Positions 1-7,968 are shown, counted from the stretch's first letter. The stretch is 37,305 bases of DNA from Pseudonocardia sp. (GCF_029263155.1 NZ_JAJCYB010000033.1:1-37305), one strand, 5' to 3'. The notes: generated from the letters alone by a model not told the origin. Numbers and translations: made by a program.

Positions 1-419
1 ACCAGCCGTGTGAACTGTCCGGGTACGGCCCCATCCCCGCGCACCTGGCCCGCGACATCGCCACCGACGCCGTCTGGCGGCGCCTGCTCGTCGACCCCGC
101 CTCCGGAACCCTGCTCGACTACGGGCGCACCGTGTACCGACCCCCCGCCGGGCTCGCCGACTTCGTCCGCGGCCGCGACGTCACCTGCCGCACCCCGGGG
201 TGCCGCCGCGCCGCGGCGACCTGCGAACTCGACCACGTCACCCCATGGAACACCGGCGGGGTCACCGACGAGGCCAACCTGTGCACCGCATGCACCACCC
301 ACCATCACATGAAAGAACATCCCGGCTGGCAGGTCGTCCTCCACGACGACCGCCGCGTCGAGTGGATCACCCCGACCGGGCACCGGTACTGGACCCAGCC
401 CCACGACTACCGGGAGTAG
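1..419 (+). CDS. HNH endonuclease, DUF222/13E12-type, 3' part
   Basis: The reading frame is open from the window edge, so the gene starts upstream and only the C-terminal ~138 residues are seen. They contain a complete HNH nuclease motif: a Cys pair (TCRTPGC), the central ELDHVTPW, an NLCTAC Cys pair and HHHMKEH. This is the zinc-stabilised beta-beta-alpha nuclease of actinobacterial proteins that carry an N-terminal DUF222 (13E12 repeat) domain. The missing N-terminus should hold DUF222. Family members are numerous in actinobacteria and often lie in variable regions; their physiological substrate is not established. The next gene, on the same strand, begins about 95 bases downstream, with nothing recognisable between. 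Confidence 0.85.
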   Translation, partial: QPCELSGYGPIPAHLARDIATDAVWRRLLVDPASGTLLDYGRTVYRPPAGLADFVRGRDVTCRTPGCRRAAATCELDHVTPWNTGGVTDEANLCTACTTHHHMKEHPGWQVVLHDDRRVEWITPTGHRYWTQPHDYRE

Positions 420-514
420 GCCCAGCGGGGACACAGGGGACTGCCACTCGACGGCTACCGACCCACCACCACTTGGGCCATGACGCGAACACGCTCGCGG
501 CCCTACCCTGCAGC

Positions 515-1210
515 ATGCTCGGAATCCGGGGTGTCGTCGGTGTGCTGGTCGCGGTCGTCCTCAGCGGGTGCGGTGCCACCCCCACCACCGGTGACGCCGT
601 CCCGACCACCGCCCCGACCACCGCGGCCACGGCGAGCGATCCCGGATCCGGCGGCGAGATCCGGGACGTGCGGGGGTTCACCGGGGTCGACCTCGCGTCG
701 GTCGGCGAACTGCGCATCGACCAGACGGGCACCGAGTCGCTCTCCATCCAGGCCGACGCCGACGTGCTCCCGCTGCTCACGAGCGAGGTGTCCGACGGCG
801 TGCTGGTGCTCGGGGTCGTGCCGGGGTCCGAGATCGTCGACAGCGGACCGATCGTCTACACGCTGACGGTCGCCACCCTGGACTCGATCACCGTCTCCGG
901 CGCGGGCGACGCCACCGCCGCCAACGTGGCAACCGACCGGCTGACCGTCGAGCTCAGCGGGGCCGGCGACGTGACTGCGTCCGGCGCCGCCGACGCCCAG
1001 TCGGTCACGATCAGCGGCACCGGCAAGTACGACGGAGAGGACCTGCAGAGCGCCACCGCCGAGGTCGACGTCAACGGGGCGGGCAGCGCCGTCGTGCGCG
1101 TCAGCGACCGCCTCGACGCGGCCGTCGGCGGGGTGGGCTCGGTCGAATACATCGGCGACCCGCAGGTCACCGAGGATGTGAGCGGGGTCGGGTCGATCCA
1201 GCAACGCTGA
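515..1210 (+). CDS. GIN-domain (DUF2807) lipoprotein
   Basis: 231 residues. The ATG at 515 was chosen because it opens a short hydrophobic signal followed by the lipobox LSGC (lipidated Cys19); in-frame starts further upstream would only add Arg/Pro-rich sequence. After a Thr/Ala/Pro-rich linker (about 20-45) comes a GIN/DUF2807 beta-solenoid, seen as the opening RGFTGVDLASVGELRI and repeats of the type SGAGDVTASGAA and NGAGSAVV. It should be anchored to the outer face of the cytoplasmic membrane. DUF2807 proteins are annotated as putative auto-transporter adhesin heads, but in actinobacteria the role is unknown. It ends convergently against the beta-helix gene. Confidence 0.8.
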   Translation: MLGIRGVVGVLVAVVLSGCGATPTTGDAVPTTAPTTAATASDPGSGGEIRDVRGFTGVDLASVGELRIDQTGTESLSIQADADVLPLLTSEVSDGVLVLGVVPGSEIVDSGPIVYTLTVATLDSITVSGAGDATAANVATDRLTVELSGAGDVTASGAADAQSVTISGTGKYDGEDLQSATAEVDVNGAGSAVVRVSDRLDAAVGGVGSVEYIGDPQVTEDVSGVGSIQQR

Positions 1211-1229
1211 CCGCTGGTTCCCGCAGCGG
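1211..1229. terminator. Hairpin after the GIN lipoprotein stop
   Basis: A perfect 6-bp inverted repeat, CCGCTG-N7-CAGCGG, starts at the base after the TGA stop and lies in the 49-base gap between two convergent genes. There is no U-tract, as is common in high-G+C actinobacteria, so the terminator role is inferred from position only. Confidence 0.45.
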
Positions 1230-1259
1230 CCTACTGCACCGGCCCAGCTGCGGGTGCGC

Positions 1260-2798
1260 TCATCCCGCGGGCGCCACCGCCCCTTCGAACGCCCCGAGAT
1301 CGACCTCACCCTCGGGCCGCGCCGTCCCGAGCAGGTCCGCCTGCGGGACGCGGTCGGACGACCCGGCGTCGATGCCGGCCGAACCCTCGACCAGCCGGAA
1401 GTCATCGTTCTCGGCATCGACGAACACCACGTCACCCTCGACCGCGTCGGCCCCGAACGGTGCGCTGCCGAACAGGTTGTGGCCGGCGTCGAAGACGTCC
1501 ATGTCGCCGTCGCTGTCGTCGTCGTTCCCGACGACGATGTTGTTGCGCAGCACGTTCGTGCCCTCGAACGAGTGGTCCTGCGGGTCGATGGCGTCACCGC
1601 GGTTGCCCACGATCGTGTTGTTGATGATCGACACGTCCTCGAACGTGCCCTCGGACTCCACGAAGAAGCTGATCCCTCCGTCGTTCCCGCTGATGACGTT
1701 GTTGTAGATGTCGATCGCGTAGGTGCGCCGGGTCTCCGAGAGATCCTCGATCCCGAGGGAGATGCCGGCCTTGGTCTCCCCCGTCGCGTCCAGCACCAGG
1801 TTGTTGTAGACCTCGATGTTGTTGGCGCCGTCGATGTAGATGTTGGGCCCGCGGTTGGCCCGCGTCGTGTTGTCGTGGATGCTGCCGTTGCGGGCCTCGT
1901 ACTTCGCGTCGATGCCCTCCTCGCCGTTGTCCTCCACGATGCTCCAGGCGATCTCGAACCCGTCGGTGCCGGAGAAGGTGACGGCCTCGTTACGCCCTTC
2001 GAGGCCCCGGGAGTTCGTCCCGCGGACCTCCGAGTGGAACACCTGGACATCGGAACCGTCGACGAACACGGCGCCACCGTCCTCGGTGCCGTCGATCCCG
2101 ACGTCCTGCAGTACGATGTGGCTCGACCCGGTCGCGTAGAGACCGTAGCCGGACGAGTCGCGGATCGTGATGCCGACGAACCGGATCCACTGCCGGTCAG
2201 CGAGCTCCACCAGCCCCTGGTCGTCGGCTTCGCCGGTCAGGACGACCTCGGCACCGGGTGCCGCGTGGTAGGTGACGTAGGCACCCGGGGCACCGTCGGC
2301 GGGGATGTCCAGCGATTCCTCGTAGGTGCCGGCGGAGATCACCACCGTGTCGCCGGGCCCCGCCTCGCGGGCGGCGTCACCGATGGTGCTGAAGGCGCCC
2401 GAACCGTCCTGGGCGACGGTGAGCTGCCGCCCGGTGGACGGCTCGATCCCAGTGATCGGGCGGCGTCCGCGCTCCTGCGCCGCTCCCGCGGCCGGCCCCA
2501 GCGAGTCGTCGCCGCCGGTGGGGACTCCACCCGGCAGCGTCGCCACCCGGATCGCCGCCACGACGGCGACGACCGCGACGACCGCGACCACGAGCAGCAG
2601 CCGCCGGCGGCGGGCCGGTGGGTCCGGCGGCGGAGCGGACCCGTTCTGGTCGACGTCCTGCGCGGGAGCCTGCGGTGCCGCCGGATATGCCTGCTGCGGC
2701 AGTGTCGGCGGGTCCTGGTACGGGCTCGACGGCCCGCCGTGGGGGTCGTACTGCTGCCGGGTGGGGTCCCCGGGGTTCGGCGGGCTGTTCGGATGCAT
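1260..2798 (-). CDS. Membrane-anchored right-handed parallel beta-helix protein
   Basis: 512 residues from the ATG at 2798, which is preceded by AGAAGGA about ten bases upstream; a GTG at 2822 would add eight residues but lies before that ribosome site. Layout: a Pro/Gln-rich cytoplasmic tail (1-60), an RRRR stop signal, one Val/Ala-rich membrane segment (about 67-84), then an extracellular region opening with LTVAQDGSGAFSTIGDAA, the usual start of pectate-lyase-like beta-helices. It continues with many helix-rung repeats (IYNNVISGN, SIINNTIVGN, VLRNNIVVGN) and closes with GIDAGSSD...DLGAFEG, the typical C-cap of this family. Probable role is binding or modifying a surface polysaccharide; no catalytic residues can be assigned with confidence. 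Confidence 0.8.
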   Translation of the reverse strand: MHPNSPPNPGDPTRQQYDPHGGPSSPYQDPPTLPQQAYPAAPQAPAQDVDQNGSAPPPDPPARRRRLLLVVAVVAVVAVVAAIRVATLPGGVPTGGDDSLGPAAGAAQERGRRPITGIEPSTGRQLTVAQDGSGAFSTIGDAAREAGPGDTVVISAGTYEESLDIPADGAPGAYVTYHAAPGAEVVLTGEADDQGLVELADRQWIRFVGITIRDSSGYGLYATGSSHIVLQDVGIDGTEDGGAVFVDGSDVQVFHSEVRGTNSRGLEGRNEAVTFSGTDGFEIAWSIVEDNGEEGIDAKYEARNGSIHDNTTRANRGPNIYIDGANNIEVYNNLVLDATGETKAGISLGIEDLSETRRTYAIDIYNNVISGNDGGISFFVESEGTFEDVSIINNTIVGNRGDAIDPQDHSFEGTNVLRNNIVVGNDDDSDGDMDVFDAGHNLFGSAPFGADAVEGDVVFVDAENDDFRLVEGSAGIDAGSSDRVPQADLLGTARPEGEVDLGAFEGAVAPAG

Positions 2799-3027
2799 CG
2801 CGCGGGCGTCCTTCTGGTGCACGGCGAGGCCGGCACCGCACTTCGACGGCGACCCGCCGCACCAGGCACCGCCACGTCCGGGATGAGGTCACGAGGAACG
2901 GGCTCGTGCACGAGGATAGTGGTCGGGTCCCGGCGCCGATCAGCCGTGGGTGCAGGGACTCGTCGCCGACGTGCACCGTGGCACCCACCGCGAGCCGGCT
3001 TCCCCTGCGTGTCGTGAGCGCGGGTGA

Positions 3028-3896
3028 TCAGCCCGTGGCGTGGGGGAGCTTGAACGGAGCGGTGATCCCACCGTCGACCGGCAGCGCCACACCGGTCACG
3101 TAGCGGGCCTCGTCGGAGGTGAGCCAGACCAGCGCATTGCTGATGTCGACCGGGTCGACCCACGAGATGGGCAGGGCGTGCATGGCCTTCATCGCGGCGG
3201 CGGCCATGGCCGCGTCGGTGTCGGGTGCTCCGCCGGTGAACAGGCTGTGGATCGCCGGGTTCTGGATCATGTCGGTGTCGACGTGCGTGGGGTGCACGGA
3301 GTTGACCCGGATGCTGTGCGGAGCGAGCTCCACGGCGAGGACCTTCATCAACCCGACCAGGCCGTGCTTGGCGGCACAGTAGTGGGCCAGGGTCGGGAAC
3401 CCCATCAACCCGGCGACCGAGCTGGTGAGCACGATCGACCGCCGCGACCGCCCTCGACGATCGCGGGTGCGGCGGCGCGCACCGTCTTCCACGCGCCGGT
3501 GAGGTTGATGTCGATCATCTCCTGCCAGGTGGTCTCGTCCATCTCCAGCGCGGGGGCGTAGCCGGCGATGCCCGCGTTGGCCACGACGATGTCGATCCGG
3601 CCGAGCTCGGCGACGGCGCCGTCGACCGCGGCCTGGAGGGCGGCGAGGTCGCGGACGTCGGCCCGGACGGCGAGAGCGCGGCGGTCGAGCTCCTCGACCA
3701 GCGTGACCGTCTGCTCGAGGTCCGCGGGGTCGGCGGTCGCGTACGGGGCCGACGCGACCGGCGCGCAGATGTCGACGAGGACGACGTCGGCGCCCTCCTC
3801 GGCCAGCCGGACGGCGTGCGAGCGGCCCTGCCCGCGCGCCCCACCGGTGATCAGCGCGACCTTCCCGGCCAGGCGGCCGCCTGCCGGGGCGCTCAC
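3028..3896 (-). pseudogene. Mycofactocin-type SDR oxidoreductase, one-base frameshift
   Basis: Two overlapping frames encode one short-chain dehydrogenase. The first (from GTG 3896) has the Rossmann motif GGARGQG, the insert after VLVDIC that marks mycofactocin-associated SDRs, and VVANAG. The second carries the catalytic TSSVAG, YCAAK (Tyr and Lys of YxxxK) and the C-terminal YVTGVALPVDGG. They join between about 3439 and 3447, where one extra base would read GGRGGSIVLTSS; total length would then be 289 residues, normal for the family. The GTG overlaps the stop of the upstream NTF2-like gene (GTGA), so the two are co-translated. NAD is probably bound tightly and re-oxidised by mycofactocin, by analogy with the family. 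Whether the break is real or a sequence error cannot be decided here. Confidence 0.8.
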
Positions 3897-4492
3897 GGCA
3901 GGACCCGGTCGATCTCGGGGGCGAGCAGTTCCGCGGCCCGCGCGGCGGTGATGACGTCGGCCGGGTCCGGCTCGATGATCTCGCGCGATGCCGTGTCCTC
4001 ATAGACGTGCTCGCCGATGAGGCGGCAACGATCGTCGTAGGGCCAGACGAAGGCCAGGGTCCGGCGCAGGAGGAACATCTCGCTCGGGTCCTCGCCGGCG
4101 CGGATGTCGGTGAAGGCGCTCTCGCCGAGCATCGGCGCGGGGACGAACGCGTTGAACACGACCTCGCCGGAGAAGCCGTGGTCGGCGACGGCGATGTCCT
4201 GCTCGGCCACCCACATGACGATCGCGTTCGCGGCCATCAGCGACTCGTAGAAGCCGACGACCTGCTCCATCCCGTCGAGGACGATGGTCTGGCCGCCCTC
4301 GTGCAGTCGGTAGTGCGGGTGCTCGACGGTCATGTCGGGGGCGAGCAGTTCCTTGTAGCGCCCGGCGACCTCGAGCAGGCCGTGCATCCGGTAGTTCTTC
4401 AGGATCGCGCGATGGCGCGGGTTCTCGACGGTCTCGAGCTCGCGCTCCAGCCCGGCGAACATCGTCACGAACTCGTTGTCGTAGCGGCCCAT
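3893..4492 (-). CDS. NTF2/SnoaL-like protein
   Basis: 199 residues from ATG 4492. The N-terminal half is helical (FVTMFAGLERELETVENPRHRAILKNYRMHGLLEVAGRYKELLAPDMTVEHP shortened here to its outline: two helices then a beta turn), followed by YRLHEGGQTIVLDG and strands typical of the cone-shaped NTF2/SnoaL fold (about 50-165). Such proteins are small hydrolases, isomerases or cyclases, or partner subunits. It is first in a two-gene operon with the SDR, with a four-base overlap, and diverges from the LysR gene, so it probably acts in the same catabolic or modification step. The substrate is not recognisable. Confidence 0.6.
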   Translation of the reverse strand: MGRYDNEFVTMFAGLERELETVENPRHRAILKNYRMHGLLEVAGRYKELLAPDMTVEHPHYRLHEGGQTIVLDGMEQVVGFYESLMAANAIVMWVAEQDIAVADHGFSGEVVFNAFVPAPMLGESAFTDIRAGEDPSEMFLLRRTLAFVWPYDDRCRLIGEHVYEDTASREIIEPDPADVITAARAAELLAPEIDRVLP

Positions 4493-4549
4493 GGTGGTGA
4501 CTCCTCGTCAGTGGTGGGACGCCGTCGAGGCTCCTGCCCCTACCAGGGC

Positions 4550-4621
4550 GTGTCCATGACACTTGACGTCGGCGGTATGAACCATGTGGTTATCTGCCCA
4601 GCTCAGTCGGTCACGATGACC
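4550..4621. promoter_or_regulatory. Three evenly spaced dyads, probable LysR operators
   Basis: The divergent gap between the NTF2-like gene and the LysR gene holds three short perfect inverted repeats: GTGTC-CAT-GACAC (4550-4562), AACCA-TG-TGGTT (4580-4591) and GGTCA-CGA-TGACC (4609-4621). Their centres are about 29.5 bases apart, close to three helical turns, so all three face roughly the same side of the DNA. LysR-type regulators bind such dyads as tetramers upstream of divergent targets. The arms differ in sequence, so it is uncertain that one protein binds all three. Confidence 0.5.
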
Positions 4622-4656
4622 ATGACGTGCGACACTGCACGGAGGAGGAAGTCGCC

Positions 4657-5588
4657 GTGGACCTCAACCTGCACCTGGTGCGCTACCTCGTGGCGGTCGT
4701 CGACGCGGGGCACTTCGGTCGTGCCGCGGCGCGCCTCTACGTCAGCGGGCCCGCGCTCAGCAAACAGATCCGCACCCTCGAACGCACGCTCGGCGTCGAG
4801 CTGCTCGACCGCAGCGCGCACCCGATCGTCCCCACCGAGGCGGGCCGCAGCTTCCTCTCGAAGCCCGCCCTGCCCTGGCCGCCGCCGACCGGGCCGTAGC
4901 GGCGGTCGAGGCCTACCGTCGCACCGTCGCCGAGGTCCTCCGGCTGGGGTTCATGACCGCCGCGACCGGCACCCACACCCGGCAGATCCTCGACATGGTG
5001 CAACGCGACTTCCCCGCCGCGTCGGTGCAGCTCGTCCAGCTACCCTGGCCCGAGCAGGTCACCGCCGTCCGCGCCGGGAGCGTCGACGCGTCGCTCGTCC
5101 GACCGCCCTTCGCCGACATGGACGAACTCCAGCTCGACGTGCTCCGCTACGAACCGCGCGTCGTCGCGCTGCCGTCCGGCCACCGGCTGGCCAGCCGCGC
5201 GGTCGTCGAGCTGGCCGATCTCGACGGCGAGGCCCACGTCACCGACGACGAGGCCGACGAGGAGTGGGTGCGGTGGTGGGCCTGCGACCCTCGTCCCAGC
5301 GGCGTCCCGGTGACCTACGGGCCCGTCGTCCACACCATGGACGAACTCCTCGAGGTCGTCGCCGCGAGCAGGGCCATCGCCATCACCGGCAGCTCGGTCG
5401 TCGACAGCTTCCGCCACCCGGAGGTCGTCTTCGTCCCGATCGCCGACGCCGAGCCCTGTCCGATCTCGCTCTGCACCAGGATCGGCGACCGGTCGTCACT
5501 GGTGACAGCGCTTCGTCGAGCCGTGCAGCGCATCCGTGATGTCGGCACCGCGCGCACTACCAGCGACGATGCCGCGGCCGTGGGTTGA
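4657..5588 (+). pseudogene. LysR-family transcriptional regulator, one-base frameshift
   Basis: GTG 4657 follows GGAGGAGGAA by six bases. The first frame gives the LysR winged helix (NLHLVRYLVAVVDAGHFGRAAARL, split here as NLHLVRYLVAV and GHFGRAAARLYVSGPALSKQ, then LERTLGVELLDR). It runs out at 4899. The effector-binding half continues in the next frame (LRLGFMTAATGTHT, DASLVRPPF, LPSGHRLA) to the stop at 5586-5588. The join lies at 4860-4868: one extra base after TCG (TCGGAAGCC) would restore FLSEARPALAAADRAV and a normal 310-residue regulator. It diverges from the NTF2-like/SDR operon and is its likely regulator. As with the SDR, the lesion is one missing base, so sequence error is as likely as decay. 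Confidence 0.82.
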
Positions 5589-5691
5589 CGTGGTCCGCGG
5601 CGTACAGCTCGTCGACGACAGCCCGGTCAGCCCGGTTCCAGATCTCGTCGAGCCGCCGATGGACGAGCTTCCTGCTGTCCTCGGTGCTCAT
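5557..5691 (-). pseudogene. SnoaL-like (ester cyclase) N-terminal fragment
   Basis: A 44-codon frame begins with ATG 5691 behind a strong AGGAGGA site. It reads MSTEDSRKLVHRRLDEIWNR then ADRAVVDELYAADHVN, the usual N-terminal helix of SnoaL-like ester cyclases, which are normally 130-150 residues. It stops at 5557 inside the 3' end of the opposite LysR gene, so about two thirds of the family length is missing. The ATG overlaps the stop of the relE-like gene (ATGA). The simplest reading is a deletion that fused the LysR 3' end to a SnoaL 5' end; it may still be translated as a short peptide. Confidence 0.6.
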
Positions 5692-5984
5692 GCCGATCCT
5701 CCTGATGATCGATGCCGGTGGGCGGCCGAGCGAGGCTGCACGGCAAGCACAGTGACTCGACGGCGAGCATCGTCGACTCGGTAGATGATGCGATAGGTAC
5801 CTCGCCGGGCACTGTGCCGATCGTCCGGGGGTGGGCGCAGCCGCTTCCCGACCCGATGTGGACCGTCCAGCAGTGGCCCTACAACTGGCTCGTACGCGGC
5901 GAATGCCACGCTTTCAGGGAGATGCTCAGCGAGCTGGCGACGAGGGCTCGGCGAGATCGTCAGGGCGTAGCGGCCACCGGTCAC
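5688..5984 (-). CDS. RelE/ParE-family toxin
   Basis: 98 residues from GTG 5984. It has the family outline YALTISPSPRRQLAEHLPE - VVGPLLDGPHRVGKRL - ARRGTYRIIYRVDD - VTVLAVQPR, including the central Arg-rich RGTYRIIYR strand and the final basic strand seen in RelE mRNA interferases. The usual terminal HR-x-Y is replaced by a longer tail (SAAHRHRSSGGSA). It lies 51 bases downstream of an RHH antitoxin-like gene on the same strand, so the two may form one toxin-antitoxin operon, although RelE toxins more often pair with Phd/YefM or RelB antitoxins. Confidence 0.75.
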   Translation of the reverse strand: MTGGRYALTISPSPRRQLAEHLPESVAFAAYEPVVGPLLDGPHRVGKRLRPPPDDRHSARRGTYRIIYRVDDARRRVTVLAVQPRSAAHRHRSSGGSA

Positions 5985-6035
5985 GCCGACGTTTCGTGTT
6001 ACGCGGACGTCTTCGGCCGGCGTGGGACGGCGAGG

Positions 6036-6335
6036 TCAGGCGACGTCCAGCCAGGCGCGCAGCGCCTGCCGGATGACATCGCTGGCACTGGTGTGCTCCG
6101 AGTCAGCCCGAGAGGCGAGCGCGGCACGCAGTTCGGGGTCGAGCCGAACCGGGACGACGTCAGCCGGGCCGGAGCCCAAGGGCGGGCGTCCACCACGCCG
6201 CCGCAGTGCGGCTGGGCCGTACCCGGCGTCGGCCTGATCCGCCGACCGCTGCACCAGCTCGTCGGTGACCGGCACGCCACCCGAGGTGCGATGTTCGTTC
6301 TCGTGACTACTCATCGTGGGCTCGTTCGGTGTCAT
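6036..6335 (-). CDS. Ribbon-helix-helix (CopG/Arc-type) antitoxin
   Basis: 99 residues from ATG 6335; ATG 6314 is an alternative, and neither has a clear ribosome site. The N-terminal half (GGVPVTDELVQRSADQADAG, then RRRGGRPPLGSG) is typical of actinobacterial RHH antitoxins. The C-terminal half is the RHH fold: strand DVVPVRLDP, helix ELRAALASRA, turn, helix SASDVIRQALRAWL. The RHH strand pair would bind operator DNA as a dimer. Upstream, overlapping its start, is the stump of a toxin-like frame that in this family usually precedes the antitoxin; downstream is a RelE-like toxin. Thus the antitoxin may have outlived its original partner. Confidence 0.7.
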   Translation of the reverse strand: MTPNEPTMSSHENEHRTSGGVPVTDELVQRSADQADAGYGPAALRRRGGRPPLGSGPADVVPVRLDPELRAALASRADSEHTSASDVIRQALRAWLDVA

Positions 6336-6417
6336 GGGAGGAGGTCCTGGTACTTGGGTCGCCTTCTGCGTCCTTCTCGGCGACGCCGTGCTTGCGCGCC
6401 GACCGGCGCACCTCCAC
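6307..6417 (-). pseudogene. Toxin remnant (BrnT/DUF4258-like N-terminus)
   Basis: A 36-codon frame from GTG 6417 reads VEVRRSARKHGVAEKDAE before turning into unrelated sequence and stopping. The opening matches the start of small toxin-like proteins (RRSARKHG-hydrophobic-x-x-x-D-A) that commonly sit directly upstream of the GGRPP-type RHH antitoxin found next door. The rest of the usual ~90 residues is absent, so an internal deletion probably removed it. The assignment rests on a short match recalled from the family. Confidence 0.4.
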
Positions 6418-6522
6418 ACGGCTAAATCGTAATACGAAACCTCGGGCGAGGGAACCGGCCGGAACCCCGACGCCGTCGGCCGGGCTCACGCCACGCTTGG
6501 TAAGAACCGCAAACTCAAGCCG

Positions 6523-6594
6523 TGGGCGCGGCAGGGTTCGAACCTGCGACCGCTCGGGTGTAAACCGAGTGCTCTCCCGCTGAGCTACGCGCCC
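6523..6594 (-). tRNA. tRNA-Val (anticodon TAC)
   Basis: Read on the minus strand it folds as a full cloverleaf: acceptor GGGCGCG/CGCGCCC with discriminator A, D arm GCTC-AGCGGGA-GAGC, anticodon arm CTCGG-TTTACAC-CCGAG with anticodon TAC (reads GUA), and T arm GCAGG-TTCGAAC-CCTGC. No CCA is encoded. It lies between the toxin-antitoxin patch and ahpE. I found no direct repeat of its 3' end inside the window, so an integration at this tRNA is not shown. Confidence 0.93.
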
Positions 6595-6631
6595 GGTGTG
6601 CGCCGGCACCCTACGGCGTCGGCGCCGCAAC

Positions 6632-7090
6632 TCACACCGCCGCGAGTGCCTTCTTCCACGCGTCCTGGTCGCGGGCCTCGCCGGGGCCGTTGACCTCGGC
6701 GAAGCGCACCACACCGGAGCGGTCGACGAGGAAGGTGCCGCGCAGGGCGAAGCCGGCGGCGTCGTTGAACACGCCGTAGTCGCGGGCGACCGCGCCGTGC
6801 GGCCAGAAGTCGGCGAGCAGCGGGAACGCGTAGCCCTCCGCGTCCGACCACGCCTTGAGCGCGAACGGGTGATCCACGGAGACGGCGAGGATCTGCACGT
6901 CGTCGTTCTGGAAGCTGGCCAGGTCCTCGCGGACCGCGCTCAGCTCGCCGGTGCAGATGCCGGAGAAGGCGAACGGGTAGAACACCACGAGGACGCTGCG
7001 CTCGCCGCGGAACGACGAGAGCGTGACCGGCTGCTTGTTCTGGTCGTCGAGGGTGAAGTCAGGGGCCTGGGTACCGACCTCGGGGGCCAT
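6632..7090 (-). CDS. ahpE: Peroxiredoxin AhpE
   Basis: 152 residues, the length of M. tuberculosis AhpE. Reduces hydroperoxides and peroxynitrite in the cytosol as a one-Cys peroxiredoxin, recycled in mycobacteria by mycoredoxin/mycothiol. The thioredoxin fold opens with VGTQAPDFTLDDQN. The peroxidatic Cys is Cys46 in YPFAFSGICTGEL; the usual PxxxTxxC has Ser at the Thr position (Ser43), a conservative change. It ends with FAEVNGPGEARDQDAWKKAL. The gene neighbours DUF3052 and aceE as in mycobacteria, separated here by a vapBC-like remnant. Confidence 0.92.
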   Translation of the reverse strand: MAPEVGTQAPDFTLDDQNKQPVTLSSFRGERSVLVVFYPFAFSGICTGELSAVREDLASFQNDDVQILAVSVDHPFALKAWSDAEGYAFPLLADFWPHGAVARDYGVFNDAAGFALRGTFLVDRSGVVRFAEVNGPGEARDQDAWKKALAAV

Positions 7091-7139
7091 GGATGTGCTC
7101 CTCGTGCTGGGGTCCGCCGAGCGTAGTACGTGGCTGTGG

Positions 7140-7365
7140 CTACCGCGGCGCCGCCGTGGCCAGGCCGTTCTCGCGACAGGCTTCGGCGAGCCGGCCGTCG
7201 TAGGTGAGCATCAGGTCCGCGTCCAGCAGCAATGCCGACGCCACCGAGGCCGACCCGACCCGACCCGCTCGTCCACGGCCGGTGGGGGCGGACCGTCGAG
7301 GCCCAGGTAGCGGTCGACCGCGGCGCGCAGGATCTCCTGCTGGGAACCGCAGCGGTACCGGATCG
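7140..7365 (-). pseudogene. VapBC-like toxin-antitoxin remnant
   Basis: Two short pieces on the minus strand in different frames. At about 7265-7345 the frame reads [18 protein letters not shown], the C-terminal helix of RHH-type antitoxins. At 7140-7244 another frame reads [19 protein letters not shown] followed by AEACRENGLATAAPR and a stop, matching the C-terminal part of PIN-domain toxins (A-x-x-x-x-AD-hydrophobic-TYD-x-R-L). The antitoxin N-terminus and most of the PIN domain with its first acidic residues are missing. It looks like a vapBC pair collapsed by an internal deletion. It interrupts the otherwise conserved ahpE - DUF3052 spacing. Confidence 0.55.
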
Positions 7366-7374
7366 GTACCACGG

Positions 7375-7809
7375 CTACCGGCGGGACTTGGCCGCCTTCG
7401 GCGCCACCAGGCGGGCCCCGGCCCACTGGTCGCTGACGCTGACGTTGGAGGTCTGCGACAGCCCCGCGGTGGGGGCCGCCTCGGCGATCTCGCTGGGCTC
7501 GACGTGCCCCGGGGTGCCGGTCTTGGGGGTGAGGACCCAGATGACACCGCTCTCCGCGAGGGGACCGTGGGCGTCGACGAGCGCGTCCACGAGATCCCCG
7601 TCGCCCTCCCGCCACCACATCAGGACGAGGTCGACGACGTCGACGGCATCCTCGTCCAGCAACTCGTCCCCGGCCCTCTCCTCGACCGCGTCGCGCACCG
7701 CCTCGTCGACGTCGGTGTCCCACCCGAGTTCCTGGACGACCATGCCCGGCTCCACGCCGAGCTTGCCCGCGATGTCGGGTGTCCGTCCGACATCATCCGC
7801 GGCGACCAC
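7375..7809 (-). CDS. DUF3052 family protein
   Basis: 144 residues from GTG 7809, chosen because VVAADDVG aligns with the start of the mycobacterial homologue (Rv2239c-like); GTG 7824 is possible, and an AGGAGA motif lies just upstream of both. The protein is small, acidic and lacks membrane segments. Family signature: [45 protein letters not shown] and [11 protein letters not shown]. The function is unknown. It is conserved next to, and divergent from, aceE across actinobacteria, which suggests a link with central carbon or lipid precursor supply. Gap 7810-7968 should hold the two divergent promoters. Confidence 0.85.
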   Translation of the reverse strand: MVAADDVGRTPDIAGKLGVEPGMVVQELGWDTDVDEAVRDAVEERAGDELLDEDAVDVVDLVLMWWREGDGDLVDALVDAHGPLAESGVIWVLTPKTGTPGHVEPSEIAEAAPTAGLSQTSNVSVSDQWAGARLVAPKAAKSRR

Positions 7810-7968
7810 GCCTGTGTACCCCACTCTCCTGTGCCATCTCCGGTGTCCGCATCCGGATGCGAAATCCGAACACGTGACTCGTCTGCGCGCAACCACGCGT
7901 TACGAGATCGTGCGTCGAAGGGCACGATAGGGGATGACCCCGCAATACAGTCAGCCCAGGGAGATCCC

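Noticed and set aside
3439..4868. Programmed frameshifting in the SDR or LysR gene
   Set aside because: Neither site has a slippery heptamer, and two unrelated families would both need it; a missing base is simpler.
6523..6594. tRNA-Val as attachment site of an integrated element
   Set aside because: No integrase and no second copy of the tRNA 3' end were found in the window.
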